Part shown: in pieces, positions 16,705 to 24,277 of the stretch | Numbering within the stretch: position 1 is the first letter of the stretch | Layout of the letters: the number at the start of each line of letters is the position of its first letter | From: an uncultured Lysobacteraceae bacterium | Lineage (GTDB): Bacteria > Pseudomonadota > Gammaproteobacteria > Xanthomonadales > Xanthomonadaceae | DNA: 30,798 nucleotides | Assembly (NCBI GenBank): GCA_946480825.1 | Contig: CAMLLG010000047.1 | Span: 1 to 30,798 of the forward strand | Reading direction: 5' to 3' | The notes under the pieces: generated by a model | The model's input: the letters and a program-made list of their open reading frames with translations, nothing else | Databases searched by the model: none | Told to the model about the DNA's origin: nothing | Made by a program: the position numbers and the translations under genes

Positions 16705-19218
16705 ATGACAACTGCAAATGCATTGGAAGATCGTAGATCGCTGTATCATCGGCTTGAAGCGATAGATACACACGAGTCCAGGCGCGACTTGCAAAAACTG
16801 CAGGAAATTCGATTCGAATTCGAGATGTCGAATCTCGGGCAAGATGTCTATGATTCCGCCGCCGAAAAGGGGAGTCCGCCTCTGGGTTGGCGTCGAGGAA
16901 GTGAAGATCTTGATCTTCTTCGTCGTTGTATCCCCGCGGTTTCGGTCTTGAATGATCAGGATCTGCTTGATTATTTCAAGCCAGATGATTCAGGATTTCG
17001 CGCCGAAATATATTTGCCTGATCCCGCGGTCTTGGGTGATGGCTACAAGCCTACAGTTGCATTCAAGGGGTCTTCTGGTCCAATCGTGCAATCCGACGGA
17101 ACGGTTCGAGACACGACACTTGAAGATTTCGGAGGCATCAACGGACCGCAAACGATCGGCTTGAGAACCGATTATTACGATCGCGCGATGGGGCTCGCAA
17201 ACGATTTCCGAAGGCTCGGTATAGACGTCGATTACACTGGTCATTCCCTCGGCGGAGGCTTGGCTTCTGCGGCTGTGTCGGTCAGCGGCCAACGTGCCGT
17301 GACCTTCAACGCCGCGCCACTGCATCCTGATACGGCGCAGGAATTCGTTCAAAGAACGCCGGGCGCCAGACTCTATGACCCCAACCCCCTGATCACCGCC
17401 TATCAGGTCCAGGGCGAACTGCTCAGCGACGGCGTCATGCACAACATCGATCGGCTGGACGCCTTCCACAATCGCCAGCTGGCGGAGGTGATGCGGCACA
17501 GCGCGACGATCCTGCTCAACGTGCCCGACGAGGCACGCGAGGAACTGAAGGAGCGCATCGGCCGGATGATGCCGGCGCATGCGCGTGAGTCGTTCGGCGC
17601 GTTCGTCGATCGGCTGGCCGACGGCGACACCGAGGCGCTGCTGCGCGACATGCCGCTGGCGCCCGGGCGGGTGGTGCCGATGCGCGCGATGACGCGCCGC
17701 GATCCGGACGACCCCGACAGCCCGATCGTGCCGCGCGCCGACATTCCCAGCCTGTCGGGCGTCTCGGATTTCGCCGGGCCGCTGCTGCAGCTGGCGCATC
17801 GCGAGGCCGAGGCCGCCCGCGTCGGCAACGCGATCGGCGAGTGGGTGGAGGCCGGCGCACGCCATTCCGCGAAGTCGCTGGACGACACCGGCGATGTCGT
17901 GCGCGGGCTCGCGGCATCGGCGGGCGACCTGCAGGGCGACCTGTCGCGCAGCGCGGGGCGCGCGGTCGCGACCGGCGTACGCAACAGCGGAGAGGCGTCC
18001 GCCGACATCCGCGAGATCGCCGGAAAGATCGAGGCGAGCGTGGATGTCTGGCAGGGCGAGATGCAGGCGCGCAACGCCTCGGCCGGTGCGGCGGTGCTGC
18101 GACGCATCGGCGACATCGATCTGCTGCCCGATGGCGTACAGCGCTGGGCCAACCGCGAGGCCGACGAACTGCGGCAGTCGGCGCAGGCGGCGCGCGAGCA
18201 CAACCGGGTCGAAGCGGTGGACGCGCTGCGCGACGCGGCGCAGGACGCGCGGCAGATCCGCGCGAACGCCGCGGTGGTCGCATCCACGCTCGACAACGTG
18301 ACGGTCATCGGCAGCCGCAATCAGCGCGACGCCATCGTCTACGCCGGCAAATCGGTCGACCAGGTGCTGGACATCGCGGGCGACAAGCTGGCGGACGCCA
18401 GCGGTTACGTACCCGCCGCGGGTGCCGTGGCGTTCGCGGGCCTGTCGCTCAACGTCAACGCGATGGCCGCCCACGACACGGGCACCGACATCGCCCAATC
18501 CGCGACTTTCGGCACGCTGGCGGTGCCCGCGGGATGGGAAAGCTTTCAGCGACACGTCAACGGCACCGTCGTCCCGAGCGTGGAAACCCGGCTGGAGGCG
18601 TTCGAGGAAGGATTGCGCGCGAAGTATCCCGCGCTGTCGGCGCCGAAGGACGCGCGCGAGCGCGACGACGGTCGCGACGACGGCCGCGCACCCGATGCGC
18701 CGCCGCGCGAAGGCCGCGCGCAGCCGTCGATGACCGACGCCGCGCATCCCGCGCACGCGATGTTCCTGCAGGCCGGCAACGCGATGCGCGCCATCGAGAC
18801 CGCGCCGGGCATGGGCCTCAGCCAGCACGAATGCACGACGCTGGGCGCATCGCTGGTCGCCGAAGCGCTGTCCGCACAACGCTGGTGCTTCACCGCCGTC
18901 GATCACGTGGTGCCGGGCCTCCGCACCGACCCCGCCACCGGGCGGCCAGACACCGTGTTCGTGGTGCAGGGCGCCCTCGACGACCCGGCCCATCGCCGGA
19001 TCGCCGTGAACGTGGAACAGGCGCTGTCGCAGTCGATCGAACGCTCCTCGGCGGTCGCGCAGACCGTGCAGCAGACCCGCCAGGACACGCTGGCGCAGGA
19101 CCAGGCCCGCGCCGAAGCGCTGGACATGGACGGCCCGCGCGGCCCGGTGATGCGGATGGGGGCGCGGACGTTGCAGCAGCCGCGGGATGAGGGTGCTGGT
19201 GGGGGCGATGGGGGATAA
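16705..19218 (+). CDS. Lipase-like effector with XVIPCD-type C-terminus (candidate type IV-secreted toxin)
   Basis: This 837-residue protein is in three parts. The N-terminal part (about 1-235) is an alpha/beta-hydrolase lipase-like domain, with the nucleophile elbow GHSLGG at residues 179-184 (Ser181) and a strand PTVAFKGSSG before it. The middle part (about 240-640) is Ala-rich and helical, with heptad-like stretches. The C-terminal part (about 675-820) resembles the XVIPCD secretion signal of Xanthomonadales type IV effectors: HPAHAMFLQAG, then VDHVVPG and VFVVQGALDDPAHRR at about 751-765, and a Gln/Ala-rich end. Such proteins are injected into competitor bacteria; this one would attack membrane lipids. 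There is no signal peptide, as expected. The secretion apparatus genes are not in the window. GC content jumps near 17400. Confidence 0.82.
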   Translation: MTTANALEDRRSLYHRLEAIDTHESRRDLQKLQEIRFEFEMSNLGQDVYDSAAEKGSPPLGWRRGSEDLDLLRRCIPAVSVLNDQDLLDYFKPDDSGFRAEIYLPDPAVLGDGYKPTVAFKGSSGPIVQSDGTVRDTTLEDFGGINGPQTIGLRTDYYDRAMGLANDFRRLGIDVDYTGHSLGGGLASAAVSVSGQRAVTFNAAPLHPDTAQEFVQRTPGARLYDPNPLITAYQVQGELLSDGVMHNIDRLDAFHNRQLAEVMRHSATILLNVPDEAREELKERIGRMMPAHARESFGAFVDRLADGDTEALLRDMPLAPGRVVPMRAMTRRDPDDPDSPIVPRADIPSLSGVSDFAGPLLQLAHREAEAARVGNAIGEWVEAGARHSAKSLDDTGDVVRGLAASAGDLQGDLSRSAGRAVATGVRNSGEASADIREIAGKIEASVDVWQGEMQARNASAGAAVLRRIGDIDLLPDGVQRWANREADELRQSAQAAREHNRVEAVDALRDAAQDARQIRANAAVVASTLDNVTVIGSRNQRDAIVYAGKSVDQVLDIAGDKLADASGYVPAAGAVAFAGLSLNVNAMAAHDTGTDIAQSATFGTLAVPAGWESFQRHVNGTVVPSVETRLEAFEEGLRAKYPALSAPKDARERDDGRDDGRAPDAPPREGRAQPSMTDAAHPAHAMFLQAGNAMRAIETAPGMGLSQHECTTLGASLVAEALSAQRWCFTAVDHVVPGLRTDPATGRPDTVFVVQGALDDPAHRRIAVNVEQALSQSIERSSAVAQTVQQTRQDTLAQDQARAEALDMDGPRGPVMRMGARTLQQPRDEGAGGGDGG

Positions 19219-19248
19219 GGGTGTGCGGGGTGGGGGCCCCTTTGTGTC

Positions 19249-19428
19249 TTTTTCCGCCTCGCCGTGATCGCGCAGGGCGTAGCGAAAAGTGGGCGATTCA
19301 AGGGCAATGCCTCCAGCGATCAGGCGGTGCAGGCAGGGCGGATGGTGGCGACGCTGGGGCTTGAGGCGTTGGTTGATGATGGACTGGTAGAGCGGGCTTC
19401 AGCCCGCTGTGTGCCGGAAGAGCGATAG
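19249..19428 (+). pseudogene. Remnant: diverged copy of the APH kinase 3' end
   Basis: Translation from 19249 reads FFRLAVIAQGVAKSGRFKGN, then ASSDQAVQAGRMVATLG and LEAL. This corresponds to the C-terminus of the APH kinase ending at 13993 (FFRLAAIAQGVAK, then NASSDQAVQAGRMVEMLATLG and REAL). Long runs of DNA are identical, but there are scattered substitutions and a 9-base in-frame deletion. The frame stays open past the old stop to a TAG at 19426-19428. There is no start and no upstream kinase sequence; the copy begins 31 bases after the toxin gene. It is the same strand as the kinase. It reads as the displaced 3' end left when the toxin block was inserted, or as a donor allele. Confidence 0.8.
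19391..19408. repeat. REP-type hairpin after the APH remnant
   Basis: AGCGGGC (19391-19397) pairs with GCCCGCT (19402-19408) around TTCA, preceded by GTAG. It overlaps the end of the remnant reading frame. Its place just after the kinase remnant mirrors the REP hairpin after the real kinase gene. Confidence 0.75.
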
Positions 19429-19696
19429 CGAAAAGCTATGGGTCCGCAACGATCATCGACGTTCCGTTGGTTGTAGCCGCTGCGGCCGGGCAAGATTACT
19501 GTGTCGTCCGAGATATTGAATGCGATTCTGGATGCCCGAAGCTGGTCTTGTTATAAGCGTCGCAAGGCTGGGGGTGAGAGCTGGGCGGGTGGCAGCTTTC
19601 GACCCAAAGCGGACATTGGAAAATGAATCCGACACCTGTCCTGCGGGCTGATCGCTTATCCTTTCGCTCGTCAATGCTGTCGCCAAGGACGTCGTG
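19429..19696. other. Intergenic region with an imperfect inverted repeat
   Basis: No gene is seen in these 268 bases. GGCAGCTTTCGACCCAAAGC (from 19591), followed by GGACATT up to 19617, contains the stem GCTTT/AAAGC and is related to the repeats at 21219 and 23418. AAGGA at 19686-19690 is the ribosome binding site of the next gene. The GC content falls here towards that of the middle accessory block. Confidence 0.5.
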
Positions 19697-21100
19697 ATGA
19701 GCGAAATTGTCTGCCCCTCCTGTAAAACCCATTTTACTGTCGACGAGGCCAGCTACGCCGACATCGTCCGTCAGGTCCGTGATACTCAATTTCGCGAAGA
19801 GCTCGAAGGCCGCCTTTCCGCCGCTGAGCGCGAGAAGCGTGATGCCATCGCCTTGGCCGAGGCGCGCCTCCAGAACGAGCACCAAGCCGCTACGAACAGC
19901 AAAGACGCTGATATCCGAGAGCTGCAGGCGCGCCTTGAGGCCGCCGAGACAGCCCGCAACTTCGCTGTTCGTGAGGCATTGGCAGCCGTCGAGCGTGAAC
20001 GCGATGCGCTGGCTATGGACCTTCAGCAGGCCAAGACCGCCCGAGAGACTGAGGCGTTGCTCGCTGCCCAGCGCCACCAGGCTGAAATACAGAGACTCCA
20101 GTCGGATCTGAACGCCCAGATTCAGGACCTTCGCTCCACGATCGCTCTTTCCGAGCAGTCTCGAGACCAAGTCATCAGAGATTCTGTCGCGGCCGCTGAG
20201 CGTGAGCGCGACGATGCGAAGGCTGCTGCCGATCGTGCCCAGCTTGAACGTCAACTTGCCGAGAAGGCTATTGAAGAGCGCTACCAGATCCAGATCCGAG
20301 ATCGTGACTCGATGATCGAACGCCTGAAAGACCTGAAGGCCAAACTCTCAACAAAGATGTTGGGGGAGACACTTGAGCAACATTGCCAGATCGAGTTCGA
20401 CCGCGTACGCCCCTTGGGATTCCCCCGTGCTTTGTTCGAAAAGGACAACGACGCACGCACCGGCAGCAAGGCGGACTTCATTTTCCGTGACTTCGCTGAA
20501 GATGGCACAGAGCTGATCTCGATTTCCTTCGAGATGAAGAACGAGGCGGACACGACCACTACGAAAAACCGCAACGAGGACTTCTTCAAGGAACTCGACA
20601 AGGACCGCCGCGAGAAGGGCTGCGAGTACGCCATTCTCGTCTCTCTCCTTGAGCCAGAAAGTGAGCTCTACAACACCGGTATCGTCGATGTCTCGCATCG
20701 CTATCCGAAGATGTACGTCATTCGCCCACAGTTCTTCATTCCAATGATCACACTGCTGCGAAATGCATCGACCAACGCTGCGCAATACAAGTCGGAGTTG
20801 GCTTTGGTTAAGGCCCAAAACCTAGACATCACAGGCTTCGAAGACAAGCTCGGCGAATTCCAGAAGGCCTTCTCGCGAAACTACGATTTAGCGCATCGGC
20901 AGTTCAACGACGCGATTGAAAACATAGACGATGCGATCCGGCACCTCCAGAAGACGAAGGAGGACCTGCTCAGGTCCACGAACAACTACCGTCTTGCAAA
21001 TGACAAGGCTCAGGACCTCTCTATCAAGAAGCTGACCAAGGGCAATCCAACGATGAGGGCGATGTTCGATGAGGCTAGGGACGAGAACATCGGTGACTGA
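19697..21100 (+). CDS. DUF2130 coiled-coil protein with nuclease-like residues
   Basis: This is a 467-residue DUF2130 protein. It begins with a CPSC pair ([15 protein letters not shown]), then has a long charged coiled coil (about 25-215, many Glu/Arg/Ala heptads), a globular core (about 220-380) and a second helical region. The core reads [18 protein letters not shown], then KADFIFRD and [10 protein letters not shown]. The spaced D260 and E279-x-K281 fit the D-(x)n-ExK active site of PD-(D/E)XK nucleases, and conserved GEExQHxxE-like residues before it also fit. A DNA-processing role is therefore plausible but not shown, and the family has no assigned function. The ATG at 19697 is spaced 6 bases from AAGGA; a GTG directly before it is the alternative. 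The next gene starts 262 bases later. Confidence 0.82.
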   Translation: MSEIVCPSCKTHFTVDEASYADIVRQVRDTQFREELEGRLSAAEREKRDAIALAEARLQNEHQAATNSKDADIRELQARLEAAETARNFAVREALAAVERERDALAMDLQQAKTARETEALLAAQRHQAEIQRLQSDLNAQIQDLRSTIALSEQSRDQVIRDSVAAAERERDDAKAAADRAQLERQLAEKAIEERYQIQIRDRDSMIERLKDLKAKLSTKMLGETLEQHCQIEFDRVRPLGFPRALFEKDNDARTGSKADFIFRDFAEDGTELISISFEMKNEADTTTTKNRNEDFFKELDKDRREKGCEYAILVSLLEPESELYNTGIVDVSHRYPKMYVIRPQFFIPMITLLRNASTNAAQYKSELALVKAQNLDITGFEDKLGEFQKAFSRNYDLAHRQFNDAIENIDDAIRHLQKTKEDLLRSTNNYRLANDKAQDLSIKKLTKGNPTMRAMFDEARDENIGD

Positions 21101-21218
21101 ACCAGGACGGTCAGCTAGCCTCATCGCACTGGCAACTGGTGGCCTAGCACCAAAGTACGGGACGCTCGCCGCGCAGGACAACGCAATCTACTGTCTTCGC
21201 GCGGAATTTTCTCACGTC

Positions 21219-21242
21219 GGCCGCTTCCGACCTGAAGTGGCC
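21219..21242. repeat. Imperfect inverted repeat related to the one at 19591
   Basis: GGCCGCTT (21219-21226) and AAGTGGCC (21235-21242) form an 8-bp stem with one G-U pair. The first 22 bases match 17 of 22 positions of the repeat at 19591. It lies between the DUF2130 gene and the methyltransferase-like gene. Confidence 0.5.
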
Positions 21243-21362
21243 CTTTAATTTCGCTCTCGCACCAGTCGCAACGCTTCCTTGCAAGACGGGTTTAACCGCC
21301 ATAAGCTTGCCCTCTGGGGACATTTCGCAGATCGCGGAATGCACGGAACAAGGAAGAGGCCG

Positions 21363-22229
21363 ATGACTATCTTTCAATTGGTCAAGATCGCTTTGGACGC
21401 GCTGTATGCTGAAGCAGAGCACTCTTTCGGAGCAGACGCTGCCGTCAGAATTTCTGAACAGATTAAGTATCTATCTAAGAGCTATGGTGAGCTTAATCAA
21501 TCAAAGCGCGAGCCAGTAAACTATAAGAACCCTGCCACTCGATTTGCTTACGTGTACAAGTACGTAGCATCGCATGGAGACTACGTGTTGCAGGTTTTAC
21601 AAGCATTGCGCAAGGCTCTCGGAAAGCCGATTTTTCAGCCAGGGTCCCTGCGTGTCACATGCGTTGGCGGCGGACCTGGTAGCGACATAATTGGGCTGCT
21701 GAAGTATCTTGACGAATGCAACGATACAGAGAAAGTGAAGAAGGTCACCTGCTATCTGCTTGATCGTGAACAGGCTTGGGCCGACACTTGGACTGAGCTA
21801 GATGACTCTCTTAGTGTCGATCTATTGCTACATGCAAACTTCCAGCCTCTTGACGTTACTAGCCCAGAGTCGTGGGCTCATCAGAAGAAGTTTCTACAAG
21901 CCGACTTGTTCACCATGAGCTACTTCGTCTCTGAGGTGATGACCCTTGATCAAGAAGGAACGGTAACCAGCTTCTGGCAGACGCTGTTTCGTGAGGCCAA
22001 ACCGGGGGCATTATTTCTTTATGACGACAATGGTCATGATGCTTTTAATTCATATTTCGATGGGCAATGGAAGAGTGCAGGATTGGAGTGTATTTTGAAT
22101 TCAACAAACCAAGATATCTGGCCGAGCTACAATGAGCAAAAGACGGATCTTGGCGAATATCTCGGCATGTTTGGTCAATCGCCGAAGCTCAAAACGTCTC
22201 TAACGTACCGTGTTTTGAGAAAAACTTGA
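21363..22229 (+). CDS. Class I SAM-methyltransferase-like protein
   Basis: This 288-residue protein has a Rossmann-type SAM-binding core. Motif I is VTCVGGGPGSDIIG at residues 98-111, followed by the acidic end of strand 2 (CYLLDREQAW), a motif IV-like segment ADLFTMSYFVSEVMTLDQ, and PGALFLYDDNG. The N-terminal 90 residues are helical and contain ATRFAYVYKYVASHGDYVLQ. I do not recognise a named family or the substrate. The ATG at 21363 is used because GAAGAGG lies 5-11 bases upstream; earlier in-frame starts add 28 residues without domain character. The stop overlaps the start of the AlkB-like gene, so the two proteins are made together. GC content is well below the genome level, which points to acquired DNA. 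Confidence 0.75.
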   Translation: MTIFQLVKIALDALYAEAEHSFGADAAVRISEQIKYLSKSYGELNQSKREPVNYKNPATRFAYVYKYVASHGDYVLQVLQALRKALGKPIFQPGSLRVTCVGGGPGSDIIGLLKYLDECNDTEKVKKVTCYLLDREQAWADTWTELDDSLSVDLLLHANFQPLDVTSPESWAHQKKFLQADLFTMSYFVSEVMTLDQEGTVTSFWQTLFREAKPGALFLYDDNGHDAFNSYFDGQWKSAGLECILNSTNQDIWPSYNEQKTDLGEYLGMFGQSPKLKTSLTYRVLRKT

Positions 22230-22849
22230 CTGACGACCTCTTCTCGCCGGCAAATGTCTTTGAGCGTCTCCCGATGCGAGATGCTGAGGTGTTATTGCTT
22301 AAGAGCCTTCATTTGCCGAAGCCCTTGTCAGAAATTCTCAGTGAATTGATTTCAACGACGCCATGGCGAGCCGAGGAAGTCACTGTTTGGGGCAAAAAGC
22401 ATATGCAGCCTCGTTTGATCGCCTGGTATGGAGATCTTGGTAGTTCGTATTCCTACTCTGGGATCTCAGTGGACCCGTTGCCTTGGACTCATTTGCTGTC
22501 TGAATTACGTCAAGCTGTTGAGCAAGCCTGTCATGAGGCGTTCAACAGCGTGCTCTTGAACTACTATCGAAACGAGCGAGATAGCATGGGGCTCCATAGT
22601 GACGATGAGCCTGAATTGGGGGTGCGCCCAGTGATTGCATCCCTTAGTTTTGGAGAGGAGCGAATCCTCACATTTAAACACAAGGGACTTGCAAACATTT
22701 CTCCTGTTCAAATTCCACTTCAGGCAGGAAGCCTGCTTCTCATGAAAGGAGACACCCAGAAATTTTGGAAGCACGGGATTGCTAAGTCCGCAAAACCCCT
22801 TGGTCCGCGCGTGAATCTCACTTTTCGGCAGATTCATTTAGGGGCTTAG
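22226..22849 (+). CDS. AlkB-family 2-oxoglutarate dioxygenase
   Basis: This 207-residue protein has the complete AlkB (ALKBH2/3-like) signature. The iron ligands are H124 and D126 (LNYYRNERDSMGLHSDDEPE) and H183 (KHGI), and RVNLTFR at 195-201 is the RxNxTxR motif that holds 2-oxoglutarate. The lid region carries WGKKHMQPRLIAWYGD with the P-R-x-x-x-W-Y-G pattern of DNA-repair members. Such enzymes remove methyl groups from N1-adenine or N3-cytosine in DNA or RNA. The start is a TTG whose last bases overlap the preceding stop (TTGA, 22226-22229); no later ATG precedes conserved sequence comfortably. It is directly coupled to the methyltransferase-like gene, an unusual partner that deserves attention. 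Confidence 0.88.
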   Translation: MTDDLFSPANVFERLPMRDAEVLLLKSLHLPKPLSEILSELISTTPWRAEEVTVWGKKHMQPRLIAWYGDLGSSYSYSGISVDPLPWTHLLSELRQAVEQACHEAFNSVLLNYYRNERDSMGLHSDDEPELGVRPVIASLSFGEERILTFKHKGLANISPVQIPLQAGSLLLMKGDTQKFWKHGIAKSAKPLGPRVNLTFRQIHLGA

Positions 22850-22885
22850 GCTGGACCATATTCTCCCTCAGACATCCAATGACTT

Positions 22886-23350
22886 ATGCTGAACTCATTG
22901 CGAAGCATCAAGATGGCAATCCTTCTATGTGCGCTTCTCGCTAGCTGCGGCCGAAGTGGCGGTCGATACAATGAGTACGACTACGACACTGACGCCGACA
23001 CCGCAGCCGAAGAGGCAGCCTATGCAGAAAGGCACGCTGTGAACGAAGAACTTGGGGCCAGCAGCGACGGCACTGGGGCGGATGCGAGCATCATAGATGC
23101 ATATGACGTGGAGGATCATGGAAACTACGTTTGCACTGAAGATTGCTCAGGCCATGAAGCGGGCTTCGCCTGGGCACAGCAAAACGATATTGCAGATGCC
23201 TCGGATTGTGGCGGCAATTCGCAATCCTTCATCGAGGGGTGCGAAGCGTTCGCTGAAGAGCGCCAGGAACAGGCCGACAGCGAAGCGCAAGAATCTGCTG
23301 AGCAAGCGGCCGCGAATGAAAGAGATGAGGTCGATGCGGACGCCGAGTAA
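22886..23350 (+). CDS. Small acidic lipoprotein with a Cys-containing motif
   Basis: This 154-residue protein has a lipoprotein signal (MAILLCALLASC, with C21 as the likely lipidated Cys in the long version), an Asp/Glu/Tyr-rich linker, a compact motif YVCTEDCSGHEAGFAWAQQN followed by DCGGNSQSFIEGCEAF, and an acidic Glu/Ala-rich tail. The Cys-x3-Cys-S-G-H-E-A-G block with Cys-G-G-N-S is a recurrent small domain in proteobacterial exported proteins; its function is not known to me. The ATG at 22886 is used; an internal ATG at 22913 (MAILLC) gives a tidier signal peptide. It lies 36 bases after the AlkB-like gene, and no promoter is evident. Confidence 0.72.
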   Translation: MLNSLRSIKMAILLCALLASCGRSGGRYNEYDYDTDADTAAEEAAYAERHAVNEELGASSDGTGADASIIDAYDVEDHGNYVCTEDCSGHEAGFAWAQQNDIADASDCGGNSQSFIEGCEAFAEERQEQADSEAQESAEQAAANERDEVDADAE

Positions 23351-23399
23351 GAGTGAATTCGCGCGAGTCTAATATCGACTTAGTTTTGCAGTGTAGAGA

Positions 23400-23464
23400 G
23401 GACATTTGCATTCGTTAAATGTCCGTTTCTGGCCGCTCTACGACCTTCCCTGTTGGAGAGCGGC
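23400..23464. repeat. Two adjacent inverted repeats between the lipoprotein and recombinase genes
   Basis: GGACATTT (23400-23407) pairs with AAATGTCC (23417-23424), and GCCGCTCT (23432-23439) pairs with AGAGCGGC (23457-23464); both stems are perfect over 8 bp. The stretch 23418-23435 matches the reverse complement of the repeat at 19591 at 14 of 18 positions. The location between two converging genes would suit a bidirectional terminator, but it could also be part of a recombination site for the adjacent recombinase. Confidence 0.55.
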
Positions 23465-23475
23465 TCGCTATCAAT

Positions 23476-24105
23476 TCAGACGTCCGTCTGTTCCGCGATC
23501 TCCAGTGCGTCGTCGACCTCGATCCCGAGGTAACGCACAGTGCTCTCCAGCTTGGTATGCCCGAGCAGGAGTTGGACGGCTCTCAGGTTCTTGGTTCGCC
23601 GGTAAATCAGCGACGCCTTTGTCCTCCGCATTGTGTGTGTCCCGTAGGAACTAGGCTCAAGGCCAGCGTCTTCGACCCATTGATGGACGATTCTGGCGTA
23701 CTGCCTGGTCGATAGGTGCGGTGAATCATTAACGCGGCTAGTGAAAAGGTAGTCAGAAGGGCCGAGATTGGCTTGCCTGATCCAGGCTTGAACTGCTTCA
23801 CGTGTCATCGCGGTGATTTCAAACTGGACGGGCCGCCGCGTCTTCTGCTGCATCACCGTGGTCCGAGAAGCCACTTGGCTGCCATGGGTAACATCCGACA
23901 CGCGCAGTTTGACCAAGTCACAGCCACGGAGCTTTGAGTCGATCGCCAGGTTGAATAGGACCAAGTCCCGAACTTTGTTGCGGAGCTGGAGCCGAACCCG
24001 AATCGCCCAGATGTCCCTCAGTTTCAGGGGTGCCTTCTGGCCGACCAGCTTTCCCTTGTTCTAAGACTGACGCGGCTGCGGCTGCGGTGTGTGAAGGGCT
24101 GCCAT
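23476..24105 (-). pseudogene. Tyrosine recombinase of the short catalytic-only type, interrupted by an amber codon
   Basis: The frame from the ATG at 24103-24105 to the stop at 23476 is 210 codons, the usual length of a short integrase family. It begins MAALHTPQPQPRQS, then has an in-frame TAG (codon 15, 24061-24063), then NKGKLVGQKAPLKLRDIWAI and the full catalytic set R60, K88, H157-R160, H183 and Y192 (LLGHTKLESTVRYLG). GGAG lies 6 bases before the ATG, so the ATG is the native start. Either the gene is dead, or translation restarts at a later codon such as the TTG at 23962-23964 (162 residues, still with all catalytic residues), or the amber is suppressed. Such recombinases accompany genomic islands. 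Confidence 0.82.
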
Positions 24106-24277
24106 GACCATCTCCAAACAGGAAGGGAGTGGTATGGTTATCTCGTTTGGCGAAGACGGGTCCAATCGACCTGAAGCAGGCATCTATTGGCCGGCACTGG
24201 TCTACAGTCGGAACCAGGCTAATCTGATCAAAGGGCTGCCAGCCGGCGGCCGCCGCTGTCAAGCATGGAGTCGCCCT

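Noticed and set aside
23400..23464. Integron attC site next to the recombinase
   Set aside because: The inverted repeats lack the GTTRRRY core and the paired boxes of attC sites, and the recombinase lacks the integron-specific extra domain.
24104..24277. 58-residue extension of the DUF3644 protein
   Set aside because: It overlaps the recombinase start on the other strand, lacks family similarity, and a good ribosome binding site precedes the ATG at 24278.
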